Source: Canna indica
Lineage: Eukaryota > Streptophyta > Magnoliopsida > Zingiberales > Cannaceae
Length of the DNA stretch: 64,000 bases
Assembly: GCA_034359265.1 (NCBI GenBank)
Contig: CP136897.1
Coordinates: forward strand, 24,546,001-24,610,000
Direction: 5' to 3'
The position numbers and the translations under genes are program-made. The stretch's first letter is position 1. Every line of letters starts with the position of its first letter. Shown here in pieces: positions 45,356 through 58,050 of the stretch. The notes beneath the pieces were generated by a model. That model made no database searches. It saw only the letters and a list, made by a program, of their open reading frames with translations, and was not told the origin of the DNA.

Positions 45356-48300
45356 CAAAAAAGATATATCGACTCCACCCACCCCCACCCACACTCTCCA
45401 TTTGGCGTTTGTCTTTTATTTTTATTTTTATTTTTGCTTTTTACTTTTTTTTTTAAAAAAAGAGGCTACGGAAGGAAGAAAGGGCAACCAATGACCTTCT
45501 TTCATTCTAAAATATATATTATTTACTTTAAAAAAAAAGCTACAGAAGGAAGAAAGGGCTTTCTTTTTATAAAAATTTATTCTTTTTTTTTAATTATTTT
45601 TGTTATTAAATTTATTTTGCTTTTTAAATTTATTCTTTAAATTATTTTGCTTTTTAATTTTATTCTTTGCTTTTTAAATTTATTCTTTTTTTTTATTATT
45701 TTTGTTATTTAAATTTAAATTTTTTTTTTTAAAAAAAGAAGACATTTATATATATATTTTTGAAGTTTTTTTACTTTTTTACTTTTCATTTATTTTTTAG
45801 TTCTTATTTTATTATAAAATTTATGGTTTTAAATTTGATTTAATTTTTTATTTTAGTAGTATTAAATTATATTATTTTTAATAGATATTTAATAATATTA
45901 TTATATTTTACTTATTATCTATTAAAATTTAAATTTTCATAATTTGATTATTTTATTCAAATTTTTATTCGATTCAATAATATAATTTAAATTTTAAATA
46001 AATCTCAATTTTAATTAGATTTAATTTGAATGTAATCAAATTTTAAAATTGATTCAAATTTTTTCAAATTATTGCTGGCAAAAATAAGTGCATGATTATT
46101 TTATCATTCTAAAATTTTCACACCTTTCAATATATATTTTTTTATATATACATTTTCACATTTTATATTATATATCATTTTTTCTTTTATTTTACTTTTT
46201 ACTTGAAAATTTATTTTCTAAATTTATAATATTATTAACTATCTATTATATCTCATACAATTTTAATTTAATTTTTTTATTTAGGTAGTATTAGTTCATA
46301 TTATCTTTTAGTATATTTATTATTATCTTTTCTAAAGTTATTTTTTTATTTTCTTATTTTTTAATCAAGTTCATATATGCATTTTAGAAAGAAAAAATTG
46401 ATACTTCAAATCAAACCAATATTTTTAATCAAGTTCATAAATTTATTTTCCTTTTTTTTTCTATTTAAAAAAAGTACATAAGTCACTTGGCTGCCTTTTC
46501 TTTTAAACAAAAAAATTATTTATTTTTATTTGTTTTTCAAATTATTGTCAGCAAAAATAAGCGCATGATTTTATCATTCTAAAATTTTCACACCTTTCAA
46601 TATATATTTTTTATATACACATTTTCACATTTTATATTAGATATCATTTTTTCTTTTATTTTACTTTTTACTTGAAAATTTATTTTCTAAATTTATAATA
46701 TTATTAACTATTTATTATTTCTCATACAATTTTAATTTAATTTTTTTTATTTAATTAGTATTAGTTCATATTATCTTTTAATATATTTATTATTATCTTT
46801 TCTAAAGTTTTTTTTAATCAAATTCATATATGCATTTTAGAAAAAAAAAATTGATACTTCAAATCAAACCAATAATTTTAATCAAGTTCATAAATTTGTT
46901 TTCATTTTTTTTCTTTTTTACTTTTGCTTTTCTTTTTAAATAATTACATAAGTCACTTGATTGCCCTTTCATTTAAAAAAAATATATATTTATTTATTTA
47001 TTATTTGCCTTTGTTATTTAAATTATTTTTATTTTAATTATATATTTTTTATTCTACTTTTTTTAAAATAAAAAAAAGAAAGGAAGACATTTTTATTTTT
47101 ATTTTTGAAATTATTTTACTTTTTGTTATTTTTTTATATTTTTAGTTCTTATTATATTATCAAAATTATGATTTCAAATTTAATTTAATTTTTTATTTTG
47201 GTAGTATTAAATTATATCATTTATAAATTATAATAGATGTTTAACAGTAATATTATATTTTATTTATTACCTATTAAAATATGAAATTCCATAATTTGAT
47301 TAATTTATTTAGATTTTTATTCGATTTAATAATATAATTTAAATCCTGAACAAATCTCAATTTTAATTAGATTTTAATTTGAATGTAATCAAATTTCTAA
47401 ATCAATTCAATTTTTTTCAAATTATTTGTTACAAAAAATAATTGCATGATTTTATCGTTCCAAATTTTTCACACCTTTCAATATTAATTTTTTTTAATAT
47501 AAAATATATTTTTTAAATATACACATTTTATATTATATACAATTTTTCCCTTTATTCTACTTTTTACTTGAAAAATTATTTTCTAAATTTATAATATTAT
47601 TAACTATCTATTATTTCTCATACAATTTTAATTTATTATTTATTATTTTAATAGTATTAGTTCATATTATATTTTAGTATATTTATTATTATATTTTCTT
47701 ATTTTTTAATCAAGTTCATATATGTATTTTAGAAAAAAAATTACATAAAGTCAAATCAAACTAATATATTTCTATTATATTATTACTTAAATTCTTATTA
47801 TTTTCTTTAATTTAGTTTGATTACTAAATTTTCATTAAATTTATTAATTATAAATTTTGCATTCTATAATAAAAATTTAAAATCTCAAATGAATATAATT
47901 TAATTTGATGCTTGTTGTGAAATGGCCGAGGATACACGTCCATGGACCTCTGCCCTCTTACCCATGGAATTCAAGGAGATCCTAACTTAGGCTAGTCTTC
48001 TGTGGAAAAAAAATGAATAAATTAATTTTATATAATATGTACATATATAATACATGAAAACTAATATATTTCGATCAATTCAAATAATTTAAATAAATTT
48101 CACTCAAATTAAAATGAATATTTAAATTAGTTTAATTTTTTTAAAATCTTAAATTCGAATAAAATATGTGATTTCAAATGTCTCTGAAATTTGAATAACT
48201 ATTCAAATCAAAATTATCGAATTATAAATTCGATAATCAAAGGCACTAGAATTTTTTTATTATTTCATTAGAAACCGACGTCATAAGCAAAGACGCCAAT

Positions 48301-49417
48301 ATTACAAATTTTCTAACAGTCATTCAAGCTGAAACTTTTTAATATCCCATTAAATGTTATTGATTAAGAAAAAAATTATTAATAATTTTTATACTGTATA
48401 TTAATTATTAACGGTCATTCTTTTTTTATTTTTCTTATATATTGTATATTTTATATTATTTATTTTTACTATCATTATTTTATATTTTATTTAGTGAGAA
48501 AATATTATTTTTCATTAACTTTATTGTATTGTCGTGTTTTTTAACTAATTTTTAAATTAATTTAAGCTTACATATTTTTGGAAGGAGTTTAAAAATTTGA
48601 AGCAAAGCAACTATAAATAACTTTTATATATATAAAGCTAATTGATGGCGTAGTAAAATAAATGATACGCTAATCAAATAGTATATGACAAGTGGTATAT
48701 GAGAAGTTGGGATATTTTTTTATATAAATATGATCCAAATTTTGATTAATATATACTAATTATTATTTCTATTATTTATTCTTATTTTACTATTTAAAAA
48801 ATATAGACATTTAGTTTTATTACCCTTATTTAGTTAATTTCGTTCAAATTTTAAAAATTTTAAGTATAATTTGTTACTTAGTTTGATGTTTCATATTTTC
48901 CAAAATTATTTCAAAACTCTAAAACAAATTAAATATAATTATATATTTTAAATTTTATTTTATTTTTATTATATATTTTATATTTTCTATATTATTACTT
49001 TGTAAATATTTATATTTATGTTATTTCTCTATTATTTATAGCATATGAAAAAAATATTATTTGTTAATTAAATTTGATTAGTAAGTTTTTATTAAATTGT
49101 TTAGTTTGAGGCTTTACCTTTTACTTCTATTTTAGATATTGTAGTAATTTGAATGATATAAAATAAAGTGATACATTATAAGTGAGATCTCTTAGTCCTT
49201 TTTTTTTTAAAGTTTCTCTTTTTTATTTTTATACTTTTATTTTTTAAATTTTATCGAATTGTAATTCATATGTTCATTTTTAATTTTTCAAATATATTAT
49301 TTTAAGTGTTTATATTTAATGTTTTTTTATAAATGTGTGTTGATTGTTGTATTTTTATTAAAAAAATTATATCCACATTTATTTAATATTCGATCATTTT
49401 AATTGTGTATATTAAAA

Positions 49418-49450
<33 letters not shown>

Positions 49451-50018
49451 GATTTCAAATTTGACCATCGTAAAATTCATCTTTATTTGTACTAATAATA
49501 CGTGATCATATATTTATATTATAATATTTAATTATATTTTATTTATTACATCTTTTACTATATAATTGATTTCATATATTTCTTGATAAAAAAAATATTT
49601 TATAATAATTTTATTTTATTGAAAAGTGTACTTATTTTTTATTTTTGGAATTATACTTTTGTAAGCTCTGATTTTTCTAATTATCAAATAAATTATTTCA
49701 CTTTTTAATTCTTTTCTTTTGATTTTGTTTTATTATTGTATTACATTTTTGAACAAAATTATCAATCTTTATTATACTTCCATTATTTTTTTATAGAGAA
49801 TATTAAAATTTTATTATTATAATTGAATTCAAGTTTACCATTCTACTATTGATATTATATTTAGCTCTATTAATAAATAATATTATTTTCATATCTTAAT
49901 GTATAATTATATTATATCCATTTTATATATTGATATATAATTAATTTAATTACTATTATTAATTTAAAAATAGTTTATAAAATTGTTTGGACCCCGTTGC
50001 GTATCACGGGATATTTTC
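45356..50018. mobile_element. AT-rich insertion of unknown class in the 3' LTR of L
   Basis: About 4.66 kb, extremely AT-rich, with no protein I can recognise. Internally a segment is present three times: the phrase AAAAATAAGTGCATG at about 46080, 46552 and 47430, with long flanks repeated each time. A short GC-normal island lies at 47910-48010. The right end has a hairpin (CCCGT-8 nt-ACGGG at about 49993-50010) followed by ATATTTTCTGAA. The phrase TGAACCTAATCAAAA flanks both ends, either as a long target duplication or as a native LTR repeat. Candidate classes are a Helitron relative or a decayed LINE; neither is proven. Confidence 0.45.
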
Positions 50019-50180
50019 TGAACCTAATCAAAAGAGATAAATATGTGCCACTTTGATTTGATAATTGAGATTTGTTCTTCCTTTTCCTTCTCAACTCTTA
50101 TCTTTATCTTTTTTTTTATATTGTTGCCCCATCTCTTGGACTCGGCCATCTCTTGAGATGGTTGGGTCACATTCATAATA
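50019..50180 (-). repeat. 3' LTR of element L, inner piece
   Basis: Matches 61185-61355 (phrases CTTCCTTTTCCTTCTCA, CCATCTCTTGGA and GAGATGGTTGGGTC). On the minus strand the LTR starts TATTATGAATG; the 5' LTR starts TGTTATGAATG. Confidence 0.85.
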
Positions 50181-50195
50181 GTACCTCCCCCCTTG
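50181..50195 (-). other. Polypurine tract of element L
   Basis: Minus strand AAGGGGGGAGGTAC directly before the 3' LTR, the expected plus-strand priming site. Confidence 0.7.
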
Positions 50196-52086
50196 GAAAG
50201 GAGCTTGTCTCCAAGCTCGAAGGTGGGGAACCTTAAAGTGAAGTCATTGAGTGGTTCCAAGGATGCTTTTGCTGGTGATAGCCCCTGCTAGTGGATGAGT
50301 AGTTTTGTGCCATTGGAGTTCTATCTTGTATCCAGGATTATTTGGAGAAATGGAGTGAAGCTTTCATTTGTTTGTGGGGGCAGAACTGGTTCAATGAGAA
50401 AAGAACCTTTTTTGTATTTCTTCAAATAAGAGACGTGGAACACAAGGTGTCGTTTTGATGATTGAGGTAGTTGCAGTTCGTACGCCACTGGGCCAATGTG
50501 TTTGATAACTTTGAAGGGACCATAAAACTTTGAGATGAGCTTTTGGGAGCATTGTCTTGCTAAGGAAATTTGACGATATAGGTGCAGTCATAGTAGAACT
50601 CAATTGCCTTCTTGAAATTGTACTTCTCGATGCCTATGATCATAGGAAGCTTTTATGTGTTGCTAGGCATTTAATAACTTATTGTGCAACAAGTTTATGG
50701 TTTGATTTCTGTTATTAAGTTCAAGATCAACAGCTTGTAAGCGAGCTGAGCCAATGGCTTTTATGTGTTGCTGGGCATTTAATAACCTATTGCGTAACAA
50801 GTTTATGGTTTGATTTCTGTTGTTAAGTTCAAGATCAACAGCTTGTAAGCGAGCTGAGCCGATGGTGAAGGGGATCAAGCGAAGAGGTGGCCTCCCATAA
50901 ATGGCTTGGAATGGTGAAGTTTTCATGCTGAGTGTTGAGTGGTATGCTGTAAGTACATTTGAAGACCTCTAATCACTACCTCTATTTGCCCAGTCGGATT
51001 GAGGATGATAGGCCAAGAAAAGCATAGTTTGACACCATTAAGTTTGAACAATTCTTTCAAAAAAGAACTAGTAAAAATTAGGTCGCCATCACTCACTATT
51101 GATTCTGGAATTTCATGTAGTTTCACTATATTTTCAAAGAAGGAGCGAGCCACTATCACGATGGTGTAAGGATGTGTGAGCGGGATGAAGTGCCCATATT
51201 TTGAGGGACGATCTATGACTACTATGATTACTATTTTGCCATGTGATTTTGGAAGGCTGTCAATAAAGTCCATAGTTACATCTGCCCATATTTGATTTGG
51301 GATTGGCAAGGGTTGTAAAAGCCCAACTGGTTTGAGATGTTCTGATTTGTGGAGTTGGCAAATGTTGCAAGCTGCTACAAAATTGAGTACAACTTTTCGC
51401 ATACCTGACCATTAAAATTCAGCGTGTAGACGTTGAAGAGTCTGTTGATGTCCTTCGTGTATTGCATTATGAAAAGCTTATATAATCTTGTTACAAAGTG
51501 TGGATTCTGGAGAGAGATAAATGCAACCTCGGAAACAAAGGCGACCGTTTTCCAAAGTCCACATGGATGGTTTAGGTGCTGCCATATTTCCTAGATTTTT
51601 ATTTGCATAGTTGCATTTGTTGTTGTTTCTTGCTAGAGTTCTTGAATGAAGGAGGGCAATGGTGCAAAAATGGCTGACAACTGAGGTTTTGCAATTCCTC
51701 TTCAAGATAATGCATCTGCAACCCGATTGAATTTGCCCGCCTTGTAGTCAATGGAAAAATCATACTCGAGCAGCTTGGAAACCCAGTGTTGTTGGGGTCA
51801 TGTGATAATTTTTTGATCAAGTAAGAATTTAAGGGAATAATGATATGTTCTTATAATGAATTTGACACCCTATAGGTATGGTCTCCAATGTAAAATGGCT
51901 TTAGCCAAACCGATAAGCTCCTTTTTGTATGCTGGAAGATGTCGGTGCTTGTTGGCTAAGGGACGACAATAATAGGCAATTGGTCGTCTTTCTTGTTGAA
52001 GCACAACACCTATTCCTTGCTCCGCTACATCACACTCAATAACAAATGTTTGTGAGAAATCAAGAAGCACTAAAACTGGTGCAATT
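50196..52086 (-). pseudogene. Gypsy element L pol: RNase H end and integrase, broken
   Basis: Continues the pol frame after solo LTR E. RNase H (52070-51870) shows FVIECDVAEQGIGVVLQQE and the RPIAYYCRPLANKH stretch. The integrase zinc region is near 51480-51360 and the core at 51402-50923 (NQIWADVTMDFIDSLPK; SDGDLIFTS; the catalytic Glu in PTGQIEVVIRG). The C-terminal part shows GPVAYELQLP and HLVFHVSYLKK, then FELGDKLLSKGGG at about 50215. A 108-bp in-frame tandem duplication lies at 50650-50865. I do not see a clear chromodomain. Several stops and shifts. Confidence 0.82.
50650..50865 (-). repeat. 108-bp tandem duplication in integrase C-terminal region
   Basis: Two units of exactly 108 bp (50650-50757 and 50758-50865), containing GCATTTAATAAC and AAGTTCAAGATCAACAGC. 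They add 36 codons in frame (LQAVDLELNNRNQTINLL repeated). Confidence 0.9.
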
Positions 52087-53398
52087 TGTTAGCCGAAATG
52101 GCACACTAGAGGGGGAGGGTGAATAGTGTGTTATCTAATAATTATCGCCTAATTTCCAATTTAATCGTTTCCTGATTAGTTATGCTATGTACGAATATTT
52201 ATACCAAGCGAAAGCAATAAATATAAAGTAATAAACACAAAGAGACTGTCAATGCTAACACAAGTATTTATAGTGGTTCAGCCAACCGCCTACTCCACTA
52301 CCTTGGCTCCACACCAAAGATTTCTAACCAACTACTTTATAGAACTTGTGTTTCCCTTTGAATACAACCGAGGACACAATTCTCACCTCTTTGAGAACTC
52401 CTCAAATCTATTCACCTAGGTAAAATACAAATCTACAAAGCCTAACCCTAAGTGTTTCACTAGCACACCTAGCAAGCTATTATAGATAAAATGGATTTAA
52501 AACAATTTTAAATAAAATGAAAAAGAGCTAGAAATATGAAAGAATGACCAATGCTCTTTTCCCAAGCCTCAAGCCTTCAACTCGACCAATAGATGAACTT
52601 GAACCGTAGTAGAATTGAGGAGAATGTGGCGCTCGAAGAAGAATGTCGATGAAGAACAGGGCGCAGCAAATCAATTTCTTTCAAGGCTTAAATCACTTCT
52701 TAATTGCTCAATAAAGTATCTAAGAAGGTTTTAAGAAGGTAGGTGAGGGGTATTTATAACCCCTCAGCTGAACAGCGACTCAACGGGTAGAAAAATAGTC
52801 GTTATAGACCGTTCGGTAGATTGTTGGTCGATCGATCGATCGACAACTATCCTTTCTATGTGTTTTAGCGATGTTCGGTCGACCGAAGGAGTCACAACTT
52901 CATCCATCCTGAATCTGGTCGACCGAATCGATCGACCGACACAGGGAAGTCAGGCACGCGATCTGCAATCTTTAATCCAGTCGACCGATGCGCCTTCTGC
53001 CTATTTTCTGCTTCGGTCAGTCGACCGACAAGGCTACAGTCAGTATATTACCGTGTTCGGTCGACCGAACTCAGGCTGAGGCTGATTTTTACATTGAATT
53101 TGTTATATGCTTTTTTGGAGTTTAGTTACCAAGTTTCAACTTGGACAACTTTACAATTTGGCTTGGGATAAGATCATCCTAAGGGTATATTACATGATTT
53201 CTACTTAATTTATACCCGAGCCTTTCTTTAACGTTTTTTTCTATCGTTTCTTGACGATCTTTCCTTTCGTTTCTCCGAACGAAGTTAGCATGCTTATCGC
53301 AACCTCAATCTAAACTTCAAACCTCACACATTGATTAAATACTTATTTGTTATCATCAAAATAAAGATGGAAACTTAAGATAGACCCTTAAGCCAACA
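52087..53398 (-). mobile_element. Sirevirus-type solo LTR E in element L
   Basis: A 1312-bp reverse LTR: TGTTAGCCGAAATGGC at left, CCCTTAAGCCAACA at right. The palindrome array is at 52815-53070 and the minus-strand TATA (GGGGTTATAAATACCC) at about 52755. On the minus strand it is flanked by AGCTG and AATTG, a 5-bp duplication with two transitions. It interrupts the pol frame of L at the RT-RNase H junction; the two sides are collinear and in phase when it is left out. Confidence 0.82.
52815..53070 (-). promoter_or_regulatory. Palindrome array in solo LTR E
   Basis: GGTCGATCGATCGATCGAC, GGTCGACCGAA and GGTCGACCGAATCGATCGAC recur with GGCAGAAGGC-like spacers, upstream (on the minus strand) of the LTR TATA. 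This copy also shows the uninterrupted form of the site where chromovirus M entered LTR F (about 52808-52815). Confidence 0.6.
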
Positions 53399-55100
53399 CA
53401 GCTGTCAGGGATGTTTTGAGCTTTTTGAATGCTTCTGTTGCTGGTTCGTTCCATGCAAAGGAGTTCTTCTTTAGTAGAGTTGTTAGAGGGGTTGTAATTG
53501 TTCCATAATCCTTGATGAATTTTCTGTAGTACCTCACTAATCCTAGGAAGCTGCGAAGTTCTTGAACAATTTGTGGAATTTGCCAATCCTTCACTACTTA
53601 TAATTTTAGAGAGCCAGTAGCAACGTCTTCCTTGGAGATGACATGACCAAGATAGTTAACAGAGGTTGAAGCAAATATGCATTTGGATCGTTTTACAAAG
53701 AGTTGTTGTTGACGAATGAGATCAAAGACTTGGGTAAGATGTTTGATGTGATCCTTCCAAGTTCGATTGTAGATGAGGATGTCATCCAAGAATACCAAGA
53801 CAAAGCGACACATCCATGGTCGAAAGATGTCGTTCATCAATGCCTAAAAAGTAGATGGTGCATTAGAGAGACCAAAAGGAATTATCAAAAATTCATAATG
53901 GCCATGATGAGTTTTGAGTTCGGAAGGTTGTTTTTTCAATGTCATCGGGGTGCATTCGGATGTGATGATAGCCAGCTCTTAGGTCAAGTTTGGTGAAGAA
54001 GACGGAGTCATTGAGCTCATCTAAGAGTTCATCAATTACTGAAATTGGATATTTATCTTTTATTGTTACCACGTTCAAAGCACGGTAGTCCACACAAAAT
54101 CGCCAACTTCCATCATTCTTCTTGACAAGTAGTACTGGGGCAGAGTATGGAGATGAGTTGGGTCGGATCAGCCCTTGCTTCAACATGGTTGCACATTGAA
54201 TTTCAATTTCTTCTTTTTGCAAGAACGGGTATCGGTATGGATGAACTATTACGGGTTTTGTTCCTACTTTTAGGCGAATCTGATGCTCATGGCGACGAAC
54301 AGGTGGCAGTCTTTTTGGATCGGCAAAAATATCAGCATACTGTTGTATAATAGCGGTAATATCCGGTGAAGAGGATGAAGAAGGACTGCATGAGTGTATT
54401 CTATTGTTGAGGGTGTGAGGTTCTTATCCTTGAAGGTGCACCTTTCTACCATTCATTGTGAATTGCATGAAAAGGGTATCAAAATCCCATAGTATGGGTC
54501 TGAGTGTTTATAACAATTTAACACCCAAGACCACATCAAAACCGCCAAAAGGAACCATGAAAAATTCAGCCTATTCTTTCCAAATTTATCCAAAGTAGTG
54601 ACGGGCCTTTCACCTTAACTCCACATAATTTTGAACCATTGGCTACAGCCACTATGATTTCACATCCTTGAAGTAAAGGAAGTCGTAGTTTATAGACGAG
54701 GTGGCTACTAATGAAGTTAAGAGAGCTTCCTAAATCTATAAGTATACTTACTAGACATTGTTCAGTGCTCTCGATTACTCTCATGGTTTGTGGTTGTCAG
54801 TTACATTGGACTGCCATCAAAGAGAGTTGAGGTTTTGACAATTCATCATCTTCCTGAGAATTAATTATTCCTTGTTCATCCTCCACTTCCTCATCTACAA
54901 TCTGAATTGAGAATAATTTCTTGCATTTGTGTGTTGGTGTCCAGCGATCATCACAGCGAAAGCATAGTCCTTGGGCTCATCTTGATGCCATCTCTGAATT
55001 TGATAGTATTTGGACTGGGAATCATCTTGTTAAAGGTTGTGTAGAAGGCAATTGAGCTGGACTTTGTTGCCATCGTTGGATTCGTTGATTAGGTGGTGGG
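53399..55100 (-). pseudogene. Gypsy element L gag end, protease and reverse transcriptase, broken
   Basis: Reads leftward from 55100. Proline/glutamine-rich gag end; zinc knuckle CFRCDDRWTPTHKC at about 54925-54970; protease SILIDLGSSLNFIS at about 54730, where the catalytic Asp-Ser-Gly has become Asp-Leu-Gly. Reverse transcriptase at 54222-53400 has ALNVVTIKDKYPISVIDELL, FTKLDLRAGYHHIRM, the catalytic FLDDILIY near 53780, and LRSFLGLVRYYRKFI. Several frameshifts (near 54565, 54260, 53893 and 53600). The frame is cut at 53399 by LTR E and at 55101 by Sirevirus D. Confidence 0.85.
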
Positions 55101-56555
55101 TGTTGGCTTTAGGTTTTCAACCTTAGTCTTAATCTCGATTTTGATGATAACAAACATGAGACTAATGATTTCATTGAGAATATCTTTTAGATTCCATATC
55201 GACCAGCGTTCGATGTCATCGATTAGATAAATCGGAGAAATCGCAAAATCAGAAGGACATTGATCGTCGTGCTCGGGTTCATCGCGGAAATTTCTCGAAG
55301 ATCGACGAGTACACCAAAGTCGCATTGGAAGGGCTCAAAGATCACATGAAAGCTCTCCAAGATGATGCTCGTTGAAAGCCGAAACCCAGAAATGAAGCGT
55401 GAAAGAAAAACTAGGCTGAAAAATAAAATTCAGTCTAAATTCCGTCGACCGAGCGGTCGACCAAACAGGGTAAGAAAAAGGCCAGTAGCCTTGTCGGTCG
55501 ACCGAACACTGCCTAAAATAGGCAGTGGCTACTTCGGTCGATCGATAGAGGCCGAATAAAGGCAGTAAGCCTGGCGGTCGACCGATGGGTCGACCAGAAG
55601 GCGGGATCAATGTTTTTGCATCTAAGCGGTCGACCCGTCGGTTGACTGCCCACGGGGAGAGGAGCAGCAGTCAATTGAGCGATCGACCGGCCATTCGATC
55701 GGTCGTCTGCAACGGCTAGATTTTAGCCCGTTGAGTTGTCGCTTCCTTCTTAGGGTATAAATATGTCTCATACATATCATTTAACCCTCTCTCTCGCACT
55801 TCTACAGATCTCATTGAGCCATCAAAGAGAGATTTGAGTCTTCCAAAAGAAATATTGCTTGCGCTCTGCTCCTTCTGCGAACACTTTCTCAAGCGCCAGC
55901 TGCTACCTCAACTCGGGATTTAATTCGAGCTCATTCTCTTGACGAGTTGGAGGTTCCAAGGCTTGGAAAAGAGCTTGCAATATAGGTTTTCTCTTTAAGC
56001 TCTTTTGATTGTATTTTATTGTTATTTGAACTGTGTTTAATTTGGATTTGTGCGTGTGAAGACCAAGGACTGTTTGGTCTTGTGTGTGAAAGTGGTTACC
56101 TTGGTGAAAAGGTGTAAAACCACTTGTGTAAGCTTAGTGTTTACTATGATTAGTTTAGTTGTCCTTTAGGGTTGAGGTGAGAAAGTGCTCCCAGGAGGAA
56201 GGCGGGATACTTCCGGGTGTAGAAGTGCCTTCAGTTGGAGAGCCAGACTTTCCGATAAAAAGTCCTCGTTGTAAGGGAAACTGTAATTAATCTAGTAAAA
56301 AATAGTTTGGAAATCCTAAGCAGGATGCTTAGGTAGTAGAGTATGCATTGGGGCTGAACCACTATAAATCTAGTGTTTGCATTGTTATTCATTGTTGCTT
56401 GTGCTTAATTATTTATATCTCTTCCGCATTTAATTAATTGCAAAATTGCATATTGCCGAAGTAATCTAAGAAACGCTTAAAAACGGATTTAGGCGAATTA
56501 ACTTAGTAAACACACTATTCACCCCCCCCCCTCTAGTATTATCATTTCGCTCATA
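55101..56555 (+). repeat. 5' LTR of Sirevirus-like element D
   Basis: A 1455-bp LTR, TGTTGGCTTTAGG to CGCTCATA. Palindrome array at 55440-55700; TATA (GGGTATAAATATG) at about 55754. Inserted in the gag of element L. No right-hand mate survives, so no target duplication can be checked. Confidence 0.87.
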
Positions 56556-56557
56556 TT

Positions 56558-56569
56558 TGGTATCAGAGC
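56558..56569 (+). other. Primer-binding site of element D
   Basis: TGGTATCAGAGC, perfect match to the tRNA-Met type, two bases after the LTR. Confidence 0.9.
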
Positions 56570-56623
56570 ATGTTGTAGATTGAGATTTTATCATCTCCTC
56601 TACATCATCTCTCGATCCAGAAA

Positions 56624-58050
56624 ATGGCACTAGAGTCGGTAGAGTCTTCACCCCCTAGGCTCGATGATTGGAACTTTGATCTTTGGAAACATAGGATGTA
56701 CAGTTATTTAAAGACTAAAGGTTTTGGTGTCTTTAATATGTTACATTGAGAATTCATTGAACCTAAGGTTGACATGCATGATTGGAGTGAATTAGGTAGG
56801 AAAATATTTAAGAATAATGAAGATGTCATGAATTATATTCTTTGCACATTACCAAATGGCATCCTAGATAAAGTCATGCATTGCTCTTCGGCTTACGACT
56901 TATAGGCCACTTTAAATGTTTTATATGATTATGCCAAAACCGAAGAGATTTGCACTTTTAATGAAGGTGGTGATGACAATGGTCACTCACCTACTATTAA
57001 TCTTAGTTTTGATGCCCATAGCTCCTCTAGTCAAAGAAGTAGCTCCAAGAGTCGAAAAAGGAAGGTAGTGTGCCATGCATGCAAAGAGAAAGTGCATGTA
57101 AAGAAGAATTGCCCAAGCATGAAGAAAAAAGCAAGGAAGAGGTCAAGTGCTTCCACCTCTACCTCTCACTCATTTGAAGCAACCTCTAGCAATGACTATG
57201 AAGCTACTTCAAAAGTTTGCCTCATAAATACCAATGATGAGGTACACTCTTCTTCTTCTAGTCATGCTAATGATAATAATAATGCTAGCTCTACTAGTTC
57301 TCTTGACATGTCATATAATGAGTTAGTAGATGAATACAAGAAAATTTATGTCTTGCTTGTTAAAAAGGATAATGAAAATAAAAGATTGAAGAAAGATAAT
57401 GTAAGATTTAACTCTCATGTGGATGAATTAAAACTAGAAAATGAGATAATGAAATCTAATTCTTTTGATTCTTCCCATGATAGGTTGAAACTTGAGCTTA
57501 AGGACTTAAAGCTTAAGAATGAAAATTCGAAAGTTGAGAATTTAAAAATTATAAGTGAAAACAACAATTTGAAATCTCAATCTAATGCCCTATATCAATC
57601 TCTTGATTTATTGAAAATTGAGGTTGTGTCCTTAAATAAGAAAGTAATCGAATTGAAAAATATTTCATTTCTAAGAACACAAGAATGAAAAATATCTATG
57701 TAAAGAATGTCAATGTTCATAATCATCCTCATGTTAGGCATTTCACATTTAAACCTCATGTTCAAAATAAAAATGATTCATCTAAGAATGCCCATGCTCA
57801 TCATGCCTCCAATGTTAAGCATTCTAACATAAAATCTCACGTCCATGTTAAAAATGAAAAGAAAAAATTTTATGGACATTGTTTTTGTTGTGGTGTTTAT
57901 GGGCATGTCATCCATGATTGTGCCTTTAAAATGAACTCAAGTGTTCTGAAAATACTTTGGGTACCTAAGTCCAGTAACCCCCTAGGACCCAAAGGCATTT
58001 GGGTACCAAAGGTTTCTTCTATTGTAGGGGGAGCCACCACACAAGGGTAA
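56624..58050 (+). pseudogene. Sirevirus-like Gag, nearly intact, element D
   Basis: The best Gag copy in the window. From ATG 56624: N-terminal Copia Gag domain (LDDWNFDLWKHRMYSYLKTK), a basic stretch (SSSKSRKRK), first CCHC knuckle CHACKEKVHVKKNC at about 57074, a Ser-rich linker, a long coiled region (about 57300-57680), a His-rich stretch (57700-57830), a second CCHC knuckle CFCCGVYGHVIHDC at about 57880, and the WVPK doublet. It ends at 58050 after a Gly/Thr-rich tail. Only a TGA near 56748, a TAG near 56903 and one frameshift near 57680 break it. No protease follows. Confidence 0.85.

Noticed and set aside
46088..46288. Phe/Ile/Leu-rich open frame that looks like a membrane protein
   Set aside because: A by-product of extreme AT richness; the same frame is not kept in the two repeated copies at 46.5 and 47.4 kb.
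45356..50018. Calling the AT-rich insertion a Helitron
   Set aside because: The hairpin and CTGA end fit, but insertion between A and T is not supported and no helicase is seen; class left open.
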